Notes under the pieces: generated by a model | Seen by the model: only the letters and a program-made list of their open reading frames with translations | What the model was told of the DNA's origin: nothing | Database searches by the model: none | Source: Ditylenchus dipsaci | Lineage: Eukaryota; Nematoda; Chromadorea; Rhabditida; Anguinidae | Reading direction: 5' to 3' | NCBI GenBank assembly: GCA_004194705.1 | Contig: SADC01001153.1 | Coordinates: 62,001-126,000, forward strand | DNA length: 64,000 nucleotides | Part shown: positions 54,601 through 64,000 of the stretch, one piece after another | How positions within the stretch are numbered: the first letter of the stretch is position 1 | How the letters are laid out: the number at the start of each line of letters is the position of its first letter | Made by a program: the position numbers and the translations under genes

Positions 54601-57600
54601 TATTTCGACTTTAAAACTTGAGAAGCACTTTATAAAATGGCTTTTTCGACGAATCGCTTTATTTTAAAATGTTTGCACCGGAAATCCGGTCTACCCTATA
54701 TGATAGGTAAAAAAGATTAAAATAACGCCAAAAACTAAAATACCCTGCCAAATAAATAATAAGGAGTTTTTAAAGAGTGGTTCGAGCGTTTGGTCTTTTT
54801 TAAAATTCTTGAATTTTGGCGCACTATTTCTGAAGTTTAGGATTTCCGTTTAAGCTGTACTTTGCTGCCCTGCACCTATTGATTGGCTAAGCTTTTAAAA
54901 ATCAAAAACCACAAAAACTATAAGGTGAAATTTCAAAAATGTATGAGAAAGGTCAAATAGGTGACAAAAATGGGGCTTGTGTTTGTTTAGTTCGGAAAAT
55001 TCGAAAAAAACTAATAAAATACATTGTCACTAATTGCAATATAGATGTTCCAGGTCCGATGGGCTCAGGGAGTATTGCTCCACCAACACCAGCACAAAAT
55101 TCTCGCCAGCATACTCGCCAAAGAGCCACTAGTGGAGACGAAAATGGCCACCCACACCAAAAGACCTCGACTTGTGTTCACTGATATTCAAAAGCGAACA
55201 TTACAGGTAACAACAACAGTATTATATAACCAAACTAACTTCTATATAAAAAATTACAGGCGATTTTTAAAGAAACTCAACGACCCAGCAGAGAAATGCA
55301 ACAGACAATAGCTGAACATCTAAGGTTTGCATTTTGCTGAAAAAATTACTCTGATTAAACATTTATTTTAAGGCTTGATATGTCCACTGTTTCCAATTTC
55401 TTCATGAATGCCAGGAGACGGTCGAGGAATGGCAGTGCCACTGGTGATGAACCTGCTCCTTACCAACAGGTTAGTCAATCTTTTACAATAAAGGGTTAAA
55501 ATTTGCTTTTCCCAACGAGTAATTTAGATGGAAGCTCAAATGCTCCTTGATGCTTACTATTAAATAAAAAAATGTAACAAAAAAGTAGTAAACAAACGCA
55601 TAGTTTAAATACTTAACGGAAAAAAAGAAAAAAATCTATATACAGCTGTTGGAGAGGTCAAGTCTGAACGAAAAAAAAATAGTGTAGTTAAAAAAACGAA
55701 AGATGAGCCGAAGAAGTCTGCTGTTATTCTGGCTTGTTAGACATCTACGAACAAATTAATAGTTCACAAAACAATACCATATTTTCTCTAATAGAATGCA
55801 TTTTATTTTTAACTAACATATTTTGATTTTTTTAATGCAATAAAACATGGTGTGTCCCTCTAGTTTCGACTCTAAGGCGTATAAGATTCTTTTAATAAAC
55901 TCTGCATAAATCTGGTAGGCGTTACCGTGTTTCCTCTAATTTAGCCCCCCCCCCCTTTTTTTGACCAGAACTTCAGAGTTAAGGCCATTTTTGATTTACA
56001 ATTTCAAGATTTTTGGGCATCCGAAAAATTTAGCCCCGGAGCCAAATTACAGGAAATACGGTATATATCATTCACATTTAACAATCTGCAGAGTTCTCAT
56101 AGCTTATTGCACAACTTAAATTGTTTCTTACGGGGAAAAATTCTGCTCATAGACCTGTTTATTCGCAAAGTTATAAGCTTGAAAGTTTGGATACTAGTGT
56201 TTTATTCTGTCGGTTAACCGAACCGGTCGGTTAACCGAAAACCGGGATTTTCAGTCAATAAACCGAAACCGAATAACCGACCGAAAAAATGCGAGAAAAC
56301 CGAAAACCGGGTTTAGCAAAATACCGGTTCATTTAAGTCAAAATTAACCGAAAACCGGTCGGTTAACCGACCGAAAAATTTTGAAAAAACCGGAACCGAA
56401 AACCGGGTTTGAAAAAACCGGTTTTTTAAACCAACCGATCTCAAAAAAACCGACCGAATCCAACCCTACTGGACACCCATGAAAAAGTCTTCGACCATGT
56501 TTTGTTTACTAGAGCTGGGCAAAAAAGCCTCTTAAATGCATTTTTGATCAAGAGCCTTGCTCGTAATTATGTTTAAGCAAGTGAGTGCGCGCTTTTCTAA
56601 CCAACCTTTGGTCAAAATTTTGTCATTTTTTTCTTTTCAGAAATGGTCTTCCCAGTAGTTTTTTCGTGTTTCTACCCATTTAAAACCTTGTCTAGAGGTG
56701 GGGTCGAATTCGCGACTTGAAGGGAAAAAGCTGTTCACAACAAAACCTAGTGCTTTACTTACTGCGCCATGAAATTTGAGAAAAATTCAACTACCGCCCA
56801 TTTTGAAAGGCCGCGTAAAAGGAATTTTGGAAAAATACTGAAATGGACAAGTAAATTTGTGCTTCTGTGTATAATAAGTTTGTTGTTCCGTGTATGTATA
56901 AAGTCTGAGTCACAAATGATTCACCCGAAAAAATAGAAAAATTCGGCGCTAGTATATAATACCCCCCCCCCCTAAAAATTCGACCTTTTAAAGATGCTGT
57001 AACTACCCTTGCAAACAACCAGTTTAGGCTTAGCCCGCAGGCTTGGGGGTGGGCCAGCGTACGGAAGTTGTGACTAATAAAGAGTTTACGCATATTTTGC
57101 GGGGTCTGGGACATAAATTTGGACAGTTTTTACTTAAGTTTTAGAAGGAAAATTGGGGGGGGGGGGAGTTATTCTATACTAGGGTCAAAAATTCTTTAAG
57201 AGGCATGCCCGTGTGTGACACCCTAAGTGAAAGTGGAAACTAGCAAATTTTTTTGAACCTAGTTAGTGAACTAGTTTTGCATCAAATCTGATATTGATGA
57301 CTATATATTACTTTTCAAGGTTAGGCAGAAAACTTGACTAACATTGATAGGAATGAAATTTTTTGATGGTTCACGTCTTTATTTTCGTGTCGGACACGGG
57401 CATGTTCCTGCAAAGGTTAGCAAATAGAAAAAAAACCCAAAGAATTTAGGAGTTGCAAGATTTAAGCCAAGTATTCGTATTTTTAAACATAATATTTGCA
57501 GATTCGTTCAATCACCCCTCCACCAGACTCTCCACCCACTTCCCAACCCCAGAACAGCAACAGTAGACCGAGTGGAGCACCAGCTACGAGCAATCGAAAC

Positions 57601-57713
57601 AGGACCTTTAAGACTTCCACTTCAAGCAATGGGAACGCCATAAGCCATCACCAAATGGCCCATCACATTGAAGAGACTGTGGCTGAGGTTGTGGGTCGTA
57701 GTGCTGCCTATTC

Positions 57714-57745
<32 letters not shown>

Positions 57746-59402
57746 AGCAATTCCAGAATAGGCAGCAACAACAACATATTGGTCCCCTTTCTCCTTTGTC
57801 AGGTTTAGGGGAAAAGGGACTGTTAGGGAAGGGACACAATCCCACATGTGGGATGATGATTTGGAAGAAGAGGATGAGGAAGACTTCAACGATGAAGACG
57901 AGGATGATCACCAGGAACAACAGACTCACTCTCCGGTAAGGCTTACTCATAGATCAACCACTTCTTTCCTCATGCAGCAAAAAAAGGGGCGGCGAGGAAA
58001 AAGTCGACGATAGTGTCATATACCCTTGATAATTTTTAAAAAATATTTTAAATATTTTTTCGTTCTAGCCTTCGGTTCGACACTTTTTTAAACCAATTTT
58101 TGAAAGCTTCTTTCAGTTCTGTTTTTACGGTCTGGTCGGAGATATCGTCAGGATTCCGATTTTGCCGATAGTTTTTTGAAAAGAAAACAAAATTTGGGTT
58201 AAAAAAGCAAAACCTCGATAAGACGGCACACCTTTTTTGAAAAGGGGTGCCGGCTTATCGAGGTTTTACTTTTTTAACCCAAATTTTGTTTTCTTTTCAA
58301 AAAAACGATCGGCAAAATCGGAATCCTGACGATATTTGAGACCAGACTGTCAAAAGAAAACGGTCAAAAGTTTTCGAAAATCGAGCTAAAAAAGTGTCGG
58401 ACCTTAGGCGGAACGAGCTTTTGGGGGTGCCGGCTTATCGAGGTTTGACTGTAGCTTTTTTGAGAGGCGTATATGAAACGGTCGTTTTCCCTGTTAGACG
58501 CAAATCAAATTACCGTATTCTCTCTAATAGAACGCCATGGTGTTCTATTTTTCAACCTCCAAAAAGTTTTTAGACTTTGTGTTTAAAATACAACAAAACA
58601 TGGTTTACCCCCCTATTTTGGCCCTAAGGGGTGGAGTTCTATTAGAGAGTGGCATTATATTAGAGAGAATACGGTAGTTCCAAGTGCCATTGGTCCTCAT
58701 GTTTTTTTAAAAAATAAAATAACTTTTTCGATTTGCTATTTTAGGAAAAATATAAATTTCAAATCTGGGCTAACTTTCTGTTGTGACTTTAAAAATCGTA
58801 CAAAATATATATTTTCTAAGAATCTTTTGTAGAAATCGATGTCCCTGATGTTGAATGCCTTCCAACGTGCCATAACATCTACAGCCAGCGGAACATGCAG
58901 CACTACTCGCAACATACCCCTCTCCCACAACAAAATCATCAAAGTGAAGGTGGAGCATGAGAGCAGCAACGCTCAGCTGCCTTCCACCTCCACAGACCAG
59001 CACCATCAAGAGGGCCAGACTTCAGATGAGTATTTGGGAGGAAACAGACCTGCTTTGTCCCACCCACTACCTTCTCCCAAGAGGAGGAAGAGCAACTGGC
59101 TGAAGAAGAAGAGGAGCAATTGGCAGAAGAAGAAGGTGGACAGCCTGACAGTCAGGGTCCCATCCTGGAAGTGGATGACAATGCTAATGCTCCAACGGTA
59201 ATTTCCAGTATTTTTATACTTTACATTACAAAAAAAGCATTTACAGATGCCAGGCACACCAACTGGTAGACAAGACTCGACAAACACAACCGACAACTTG
59301 TCACCTCCACAACCTCCAGAAGAAGTTGTGAACAAAGGCTCCCCACCAGATCCATCAGCTTATTTAGAATCTGATCAAATGGTAGTGAATGAGCACTGTT
59401 AG
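51620..59402 (+). CDS. Onecut transcription factor (CUT domain plus homeobox)
   Basis: A nuclear DNA-binding regulator. The N-terminal half is low complexity (Gln, His, Ser, Asn) over exons about 51467-51749, 52238-52601, 52653-52820, 52941-53347 and 53468-53848. The CUT domain is in 54065-54373 (IPQAIFAERILCRSQGTLSD then LLRNPKPW and RETFRRM). The linker and homeobox are in about 55046-55205 (APPTPAQN, KRPRLVFTDIQKRTLQ), 55260-55323 (AIFKETQRPSREMQQTIAEH) and 55373-55469 (STVSNFFMNARRRSR); the F-M pair in NFFMN is the Onecut signature. The acidic and polyQ tail lies in 57504-57934, about 58836-59199 and 59248-59402. Frame breaks of one base occur near 53700 (G run), 55150, 57840 and twice in 58836-59199. 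The ATG at 51620 is the first in frame, but an upstream start is possible. Confidence 0.92.
51890..52130. mobile_element. Pogo-type MITE remnant in a Onecut intron
   Basis: ACAGTCAAACCTGCGATTTA at the left and GGTTCAATTGTATA at the right are degenerate inverted ends, and GTGTCACTATATCGG fits the same family. It lies between the exons ending near 51749 and starting near 52238. Confidence 0.55.
53871..54050. other. Onecut intron with a MITE fragment
   Basis: Contains CTACTAGAGTAAATACGG, the inverse of a TACCGTATTT-type end, without a partner. Confidence 0.35.
55925..56062. mobile_element. MITE with TACCGTGTTTCCTCTAATTT ends
   Basis: Left TACCGTGTTTCCTCTAATTT and right AATTACAGGAAATACGGTA are inverted. 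A C-run, then TTAGCCCC near both sides. About 138 bp, inside the large Onecut intron. Confidence 0.75.
56205..56465. repeat. Degenerate tandem repeat of AACCGGTCGGTTAACCG
   Basis: Many copies of AACCGACCG, AAAACCGGTT and the palindromic words CGGTTAACCG and AACCGGTT occur over 260 bp in both orientations. Confidence 0.85.
56690..56775 (-). repeat. tRNA-derived SINE-like sequence
   Basis: On the minus strand the A box TGGCGCAGTAAGTAAAGC and the B-box-like word CGAATTCGACCCC have tRNA-like spacing. It is the third such sequence in the window, in the large Onecut intron. Confidence 0.55.
56945..57185. mobile_element. MITE family B, copy 2
   Basis: Shares with 21110-21352 the core GCTGTAACTACCCTTGCAAA and GGCCAGCGTACGGAAGTTG, plus the C-run and G-run flanking ends (CTAGTATA...). 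It is diverged at the tips. Confidence 0.8.
58056..58457. mobile_element. Pogo-type foldback MITE in a Onecut intron
   Basis: The right end is TATCGAGGTTTGACTGTA. The arms around GGTGCCGGCTTATCGAGGTT and GGAATCCTGACGATAT (inverted at 58145-58160) form a long hairpin with a central CACACC(T)6GAAAAGGGGTG. The left terminus is eroded. Confidence 0.75.
58513..58676. mobile_element. MITE with TACCGTATTCTCTCTAATAG ends
   Basis: Left TACCGTATTCTCTCTAATAG and right TTAGAGAGAATACGGTA are inverted. GTTCTATT(A)GAGAG repeats occur near the right end. 164 bp. A related one-ended fragment lies at about 1990-2050. Confidence 0.85.
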
Positions 59403-59526
59403 CTACAAATGACATTGAGTGTGGCTTGCTAGACTCCTCATATGCGTTTAGTTTGCTATATTATTGCTAAAAGGGGCTCTAACTTTCGGTCAATGATTGG
59501 ACTTGTAATTTTTTCTGGAATTTAAT

Positions 59527-59745
59527 TACCGTATTTTTTCTAACATAAGCCCAGCCTATAATATAAGCCCCCACTAACTTCGACGGTCTACATTTCAAGG
59601 CAGAGTCAATGAAAAGCTGTTAATTACGTTTTCTAGATCTCTACCAACTGCACTTTTTATATTTCAATAGAGTGCCCAGAAATTTTCGGGGATCCAAAAA
59701 ATAAAAGCCTCATGAATTTATTCGAGGAAATAGGGTATCGCTTCA
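59527..59745. mobile_element. Degenerate MITE with TACCGTATTTTTTCTAACAT ends
   Basis: The left end TACCGTATTTTTTCTAACAT is paired with CGAGGAAATAGGGTA at the right, with ATAAGCCC near the left. It lies just downstream of the Onecut stop codon, so it could be in the 3' UTR. Confidence 0.6.
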
Positions 59746-59749
59746 TTTT

Positions 59750-61235
59750 GGTAATTAAAAAAAAACTTGGTTTTTGTTTAAATAAAAATTTGTAATTTTT
59801 TCCGGCATCTCAAATGCTGTCAAAAAAAAATCTAAAACTTTTGTTCTTTTTGTAACCTCTAATCAAAAGTCATTAAAGTTAGAGTGCCTCATCCAAAGTA
59901 TTTCGCACTACTCATAATATATATGTAGAAGATGTATATAGCAAGATGTCTGGCTGCTTGATGCTTCAGCCCACAAACCTAAATTTCCTTGGATATTACG
60001 TCCCAACCTACTCTTGTTATTGTGAAACATGTAGTTGCACGCCCTTAAGATCATTTTCCTTATTGTTAAGGAATAAAAAAGAATCTTGCCATTATTGATT
60101 GAAGTGGCGTCTCTTCGATTACTCCCACATTGACCATGTATGCTCTTGTCCAATTTGTGTTAGAGAACTTCTATTTTGCTTTTATATATTGTGGAGTGTG
60201 TATTTCTTGTTTTCTCTCGCTCTCCATTGATTCATTATAATATACATAAAAGTTAGTTTAATTATTGAACTGCTGGCGGCCAATTGTCCCTTATATTACC
60301 TTTTTGTTCCAATGCTTACCCCTTTTGTTCACCTAATAATGATGGGAGCGAGGGCATGTAAAGCTAACCTATTTCGAGATATACACACACACACTTTTTA
60401 TTTCATGTCTTGCGTATTGTACCAAAAAATAAACATTATAGAGGACATTTGTGTTGCAGCACTTGATAACACAGACACTTGGGTCATTCATTATTTGGTT
60501 TGTGTAACAAATAAACAAGCAGTGAACTGACGGTTTAGATGCAGAGAAGAATTTTTTTTGGAACACGTGGTCAGAGTGTCACAGACAAACACACAATCAC
60601 TTATTTCTTTTGCTATTGTTCTTTCATTAGAGTTTGCACAAAAAGAGTAAAGTTTAGGGACATATAATTGCTCTCATTTCACTGATTTTTTCCTAATAAA
60701 GCCCCACGTTGTAATAAACTTTTACGACTGTCCTTTTTCGAAGTTTTTATAATGCAGGATAAATTTTTGAAAAATCCATTAGGCATTTTTTACTGAGCTT
60801 AAAGGGGCATGTTCACGCATCTAAAGTTCACACGTTTAACCTCACTAATTCGAATTTTTTCCTAATCATTGAACTTCTGTACGGATTTTTAAACTTGGTT
60901 TCTAAAAAACAAGACCTAGAATTAAATTTATGGTCTAGTTTTGTTAAAAACCATAGTGAAATTCAATTATTCAGAAAAAAAAATCGAATCGGCGGGGGCG
61001 TGCACCTTTAAGAACGTGCCCTTTAAAGACATTTTCAGATCAATTGAACCCTGAAAAAACTGGGCTTGAAAAATAAAGACCTACGTAGCTTTATTACAAA
61101 AATGCAGCATGCAATCTTATAAATCTAATTTTTTTGGATACTGAAGTTATCGAATGAAAAAATTAATTTTGTAATATTTTGGCATTTTGTGTCTATCTTA
61201 GTTGTTTAAAAATGCGATCCTTACACAATAGTTTT
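59750..61235. other. Onecut 3' flank
   Basis: Long AT-rich stretch with several AATAAA words (e.g. about 60427 and 60507), a short (AC)n run at 60383-60392 and no recognisable gene. Part may be 3' UTR. Confidence 0.4.
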
Positions 61236-61237
61236 GG

Positions 61238-62170
61238 TACTTCTCTCGCTTAGGTCACACCTTCATCTTTATTTATTTTTCGCTGCAATTTAGGCAGATT
61301 ATATACATTTTATTACAGTCGACGCTCGATATAATAAACCCCGATACAACGAACTCTCAATTTAACGAACCAATTTTTTTGTTTATTTGGTCAGTAATAA
61401 AGTAAAATAACTAAAGTTAACGCTCGATATAATGAACGTTCGATATGACGAACCCCTGTGGCTGGTCCCAGGTGGTTCGTTGTATCGAGCGTCGACTATA
61501 CTTACAATTATACAATTCAACAATCTGAGACCATATGAAAAACATAATATAATTTCCTGCAAACTTTTACCTCCATGCAAAATCAGGTACGTAATTTTGG
61601 AAGACAGAACGATGAGTGCCAAATTTTTTAAACTTCTGACAGGTCGATTCAATTAATTTTTTTTCGCGAACTCAAACTAAAAACATTATTTTGTTCTTCT
61701 CTTCGTTTCGAATATAATTTCTCAACAAAAAATGGGATAAATGTGAAAAGTGCCACCCTTTTGAGTTTTGGTTTAAAAAGCTGAACAGTGCCACCTTTTG
61801 TTGAACTGTGTCACTTTTTGGCTGGAAACTGAACTTTTTATAAAGATGTGTCAATTTCTGTATTGTACAGGACGTTTCAAGAAATTCGGCGGTTTTGAAA
61901 TGGTCATAAACTTTTTTATAGTCAACAACAAAAAGTGGCACTTTTCAGCCAAAAGGTGGAACATTTTAACAAAAGGTTACACATTTCAGACAACAAAGCT
62001 CTATAAGGTGGCATTTTTCAGCAAAAAGGTGGCACTTTTCAGACAACAGGTGGAACTTTTAAGCTTTGTTAATGAAAGCTCAAAAAACGTGGCACTTTTC
62101 AGCAGAAAGGTGGCACATTTAATCCTCGTCCAAAATAACGAAGGTGTGACCTAAAAGAGAGAAGTAACAT
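61238..62170. mobile_element. Element of about 930 bp with ACTTCTCTCGCTTAGGTCAC ends
   Basis: Left ACTTCTCTCGCTTAGGTCAC then ACCTTC, and right GAAGGTGTGACCTAAAAGAG then AGAAGT, are inverted. The right half repeats AAAGGTGGCACTTTTCAGC-like units in both orientations (61740-62130). A pogo-type MITE is nested at 61315-61500. The open frame at 61798-62154 is a by-product of the repeats. Confidence 0.75.
61315..61500. mobile_element. Nested pogo-type MITE
   Basis: Starts TACAGTCGACGCTCGATATA and ends TATCGAGCGTCGACTATA. GTTCGTTGTATCGAGC near the right end matches CGATACAACGAAC near the left. TA borders. Confidence 0.8.
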
Positions 62171-62364
62171 AGCTTTCGCAACTTTATATATTTTATAAAA
62201 TCGTTTTTGCAAACTCTAACGAGTGGGATCTATGGTCTTTTGAAAAAGTTACTTTATTCAATTTATTCTTCTTATGAAAGCTTCAATAGTTTATTTATTT
62301 CACTTGAAGTAAACTCATATTATTTTACAGGTGTTTTCTGATTTAAACCTGTTTAAATTTTAAA

Positions 62365-64000
62365 ATGCTTTCACTCCACCGAACAGCTTTTCCCCGTCTG
62401 TTGAACACTATTTCATATACCTCATATTCGGCGTCTTTTGGCACTGGAAATGCAGACACCAAAGTAAAAAACTGGATCCATGGCAAACCAGTTGACTCAA
62501 AGACCTCTGAATGGATAGATTTGACTAATCCAGTGAGTTTTTTGATGACTTGTTGTTATCATTTTATCAAACTTTTAATTATGAAGCTTTTTAGGCAACT
62601 AATGATGTTATAGGAAAGTGCCAGTAACTACCAGCAAGAAATGCAAGAAGCAGTATGTTTGTTAAAAAAAACACTAGACACTATCGACCTGCTGTGTTTG
62701 TTGGTTGAATGAGCGGTACCTTCTTATGGAAAGCTCTTTTTTATCAATCAAACTCATTTTAATAACTTACATTGCTATTAAAATACCTTTCAAAAAATAG
62801 GCAATAGAAGAGATTCCTAAGCATTTTGGGCTTTGTACAAAATAATTTCCTGGAAAAATTTCGTATCATAACTGTCCTACTGAGTCACACATAGAAGTCG
62901 AGTCTTGATAGCCAGAAACCCCCTCCTCAACTTCCTTCCAGGCCCTCTTCCCCACTTTCTCCACACATTATGAGAGGAATTACTTTTTTAGGTGGATTCA
63001 TGCAAAGAAGCCTTCCAAACATGGCGCAACACTTCAATAGTCAGCAGACAACAGTGCATGTTTCGGTTTGTCTCTTAATTTGTAAATAGAGACCAACAAA
63101 TTTAATTGAGCTAATAGAAAAAAATTGTAGTTTACAAGAACTGATTCGCAGAGACATGAAAAAGTTGGCCGAGAATATTACACAAGAGCAGGGCAAAACT
63201 CTGGCTGATGCTGAAGGGGTATCCCGGGGTTTGCAGGTTATTTACAAAAAGTTCAAGTTTTGATGTGAAATTTGTGGGTTTAAGGTTGTGGAGCACGCTT
63301 GTGGGTCTGCCTCACTACTGCTCGGTGAACATCTGCCAAAGTAAAATTAATTAAAGTACATTTCCGATTTTTTTTTATTAAAATGGTTATAGTGTTGCCA
63401 AAGACATGGACACCTACTCACTGCGAGTTCCACTGGGTGTCACTGCTGGAATTGCTCCATTCAAGTTTGTTAGTTTTTCAAACTACTTTGATGTGTTTTG
63501 GTTGAAGCTTTCCTGCTATGATTCCTTGTGGATGTTCCACTGGCTTTGGTATCTTCATAACTTTTTTAAAAATAATATACACAGAATTTACTTCCAAGGT
63601 TGCTGGTAATACTATGTTGTTAAAACCCTCAGAGCAAGACCCTGGGGCCTGCCTTATGCTGGTGGAGTTGGCTAAGGTAAGTGTTGTTTGATGTCGACTA
63701 AAAATTACGTTAGATGTGCTGTTGCAGGAAGCTGGTATTCCAGACGGGTGTGTGAATGTGATTAATGGCGCACATGACGCCGTAAACTTCATCTGTGACA
63801 ACCCCACATCCACGCTATTTCCTTTGTTGGCAGTGATGTAGCTGTAAGTCTTGTCAATATTAATATACAGTCGATGCTTGATACAACGTCCCTTAAGGGA
63901 CCGGTCAAAATGGGACGTTATATCGAGCTTCGTTTTATCGAGAATGCACTGTAGTCAGGCCAAAATAACAATTTTTTTGGGACGTTATATCGAGCGAAAC
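62365..64000 (+). CDS. ALDH6A1: Methylmalonate-semialdehyde dehydrogenase, mitochondrial (5' part)
   Basis: A mitochondrial CoA-acylating dehydrogenase of valine and thymine breakdown. The Ser/Arg-rich start MLSLHRTAFPRLLNTIS looks like a transit peptide. Exons 62365-62532 (KNWIHGKPVDSKTSEWIDLT), about 62595-62652 (ATNDVIGK...), 62993-63066 (DSCKEAFQTWRNTSIVSRQQ), 63131-63237 (ELIRRDMKKLAENITQEQGK), 63284-63341 (EHACGSASLL), 63394-63462 (YSLRVPLGVTAGIAPF), about 63510-63560 (FPAMIPLWMFPLALV after frame correction), 63600-63676 (NTMLLKPSEQDPGACLML) and 63728-63842 (GCVNVINGAHDAVNFICDN). The catalytic Cys lies beyond the window. One-base deficits occur at about 62615, 62636, 63524, 63537 and 63810, all explicable as shortened runs. 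Confidence 0.93.
63868..64000. mobile_element. Pogo-type MITE, truncated by the window edge
   Basis: Starts TACAGTCGATGCTTGATACA. GGGACGTTATATCGAGC occurs twice in the right part (about 63912 and 63981), expected of the inverted arm. It lies in an ALDH6A1 intron. Confidence 0.65.

Noticed and set aside
61798..62154. 118-codon open frame
   Set aside because: It follows from AAAGGTGGCACTTTTCAGC repeats inside an inverted-repeat element.

Overview
The window is eukaryotic genomic DNA, AT-rich, with short GT-AG introns (many of 43-55 bp) inside genes and much larger introns where transposons have landed. A nematode is the best fit. The Onecut CUT-to-homeobox linker carries the PPTPAQN motif that I know from nematode CEH-38-type proteins, a nuclear receptor has the CNGCKGFFRRSV P-box common in HNF4-derived nematode receptors, and an Argonaute fragment looks like the nematode WAGO type. 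The heavy load of foldback transposons would suit an enoplean nematode, but that placement is inference. I see no spliced-leader gene, CRISPR array, intact tRNA or rRNA.

Layout: (1) 1-8760, an SLC22 organic-cation/anion transporter (+). (2) 8.8-10.8 kb, a convergent intergenic stretch with palindromic repeats. (3) 10.8-22.3 kb, a ferric-chelate-reductase-like gene (DOMON plus cytochrome b561, -) whose introns hold nested foldback elements. (4) 22.4-30.9 kb, intergenic transposon graveyard: a composite inverted-repeat element, a minisatellite, a tRNA-derived SINE and a Tc1/mariner relic. (5) 30.88-42.69 kb, a nuclear hormone receptor (+) whose first intron (about 9 kb) contains two gene-capturing elements and a hAT transposon. 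(6) 43.5-44.1 kb, a macro-domain protein (+). (7) 44.3-47.4 kb, an unrecognised zinc-knuckle-like protein with a long disordered tail (+). (8) 48.8-49.9 kb, ribosomal protein L28 (+). (9) 51.6-59.4 kb, a Onecut (CUT plus homeobox) factor (+). (10) 62.4 kb to the end, the 5' part of methylmalonate-semialdehyde dehydrogenase ALDH6A1 (+), cut by the window edge.

The genes do not form a pathway or operon; each is an ordinary animal gene with its own introns. The notable content is the mobile DNA. A 3,284-bp element with a perfect 8-bp target duplication carries intron-containing fragments of an Argonaute gene and an ABCF ATPase gene. A second element, with terminal inverted repeats built from CTGTCGAC motifs, carries a DEAD-box-helicase fragment and was itself hit by a 1,975-bp hAT transposon with a perfect 8-bp duplication.

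A quality caution: at least five unrelated genes show isolated one-base indels, mostly one base short in homopolymer runs, inside otherwise conserved exons with good splice sites. Base-level assembly error explains this better than simultaneous pseudogenisation, so protein models should be read across these points with care.
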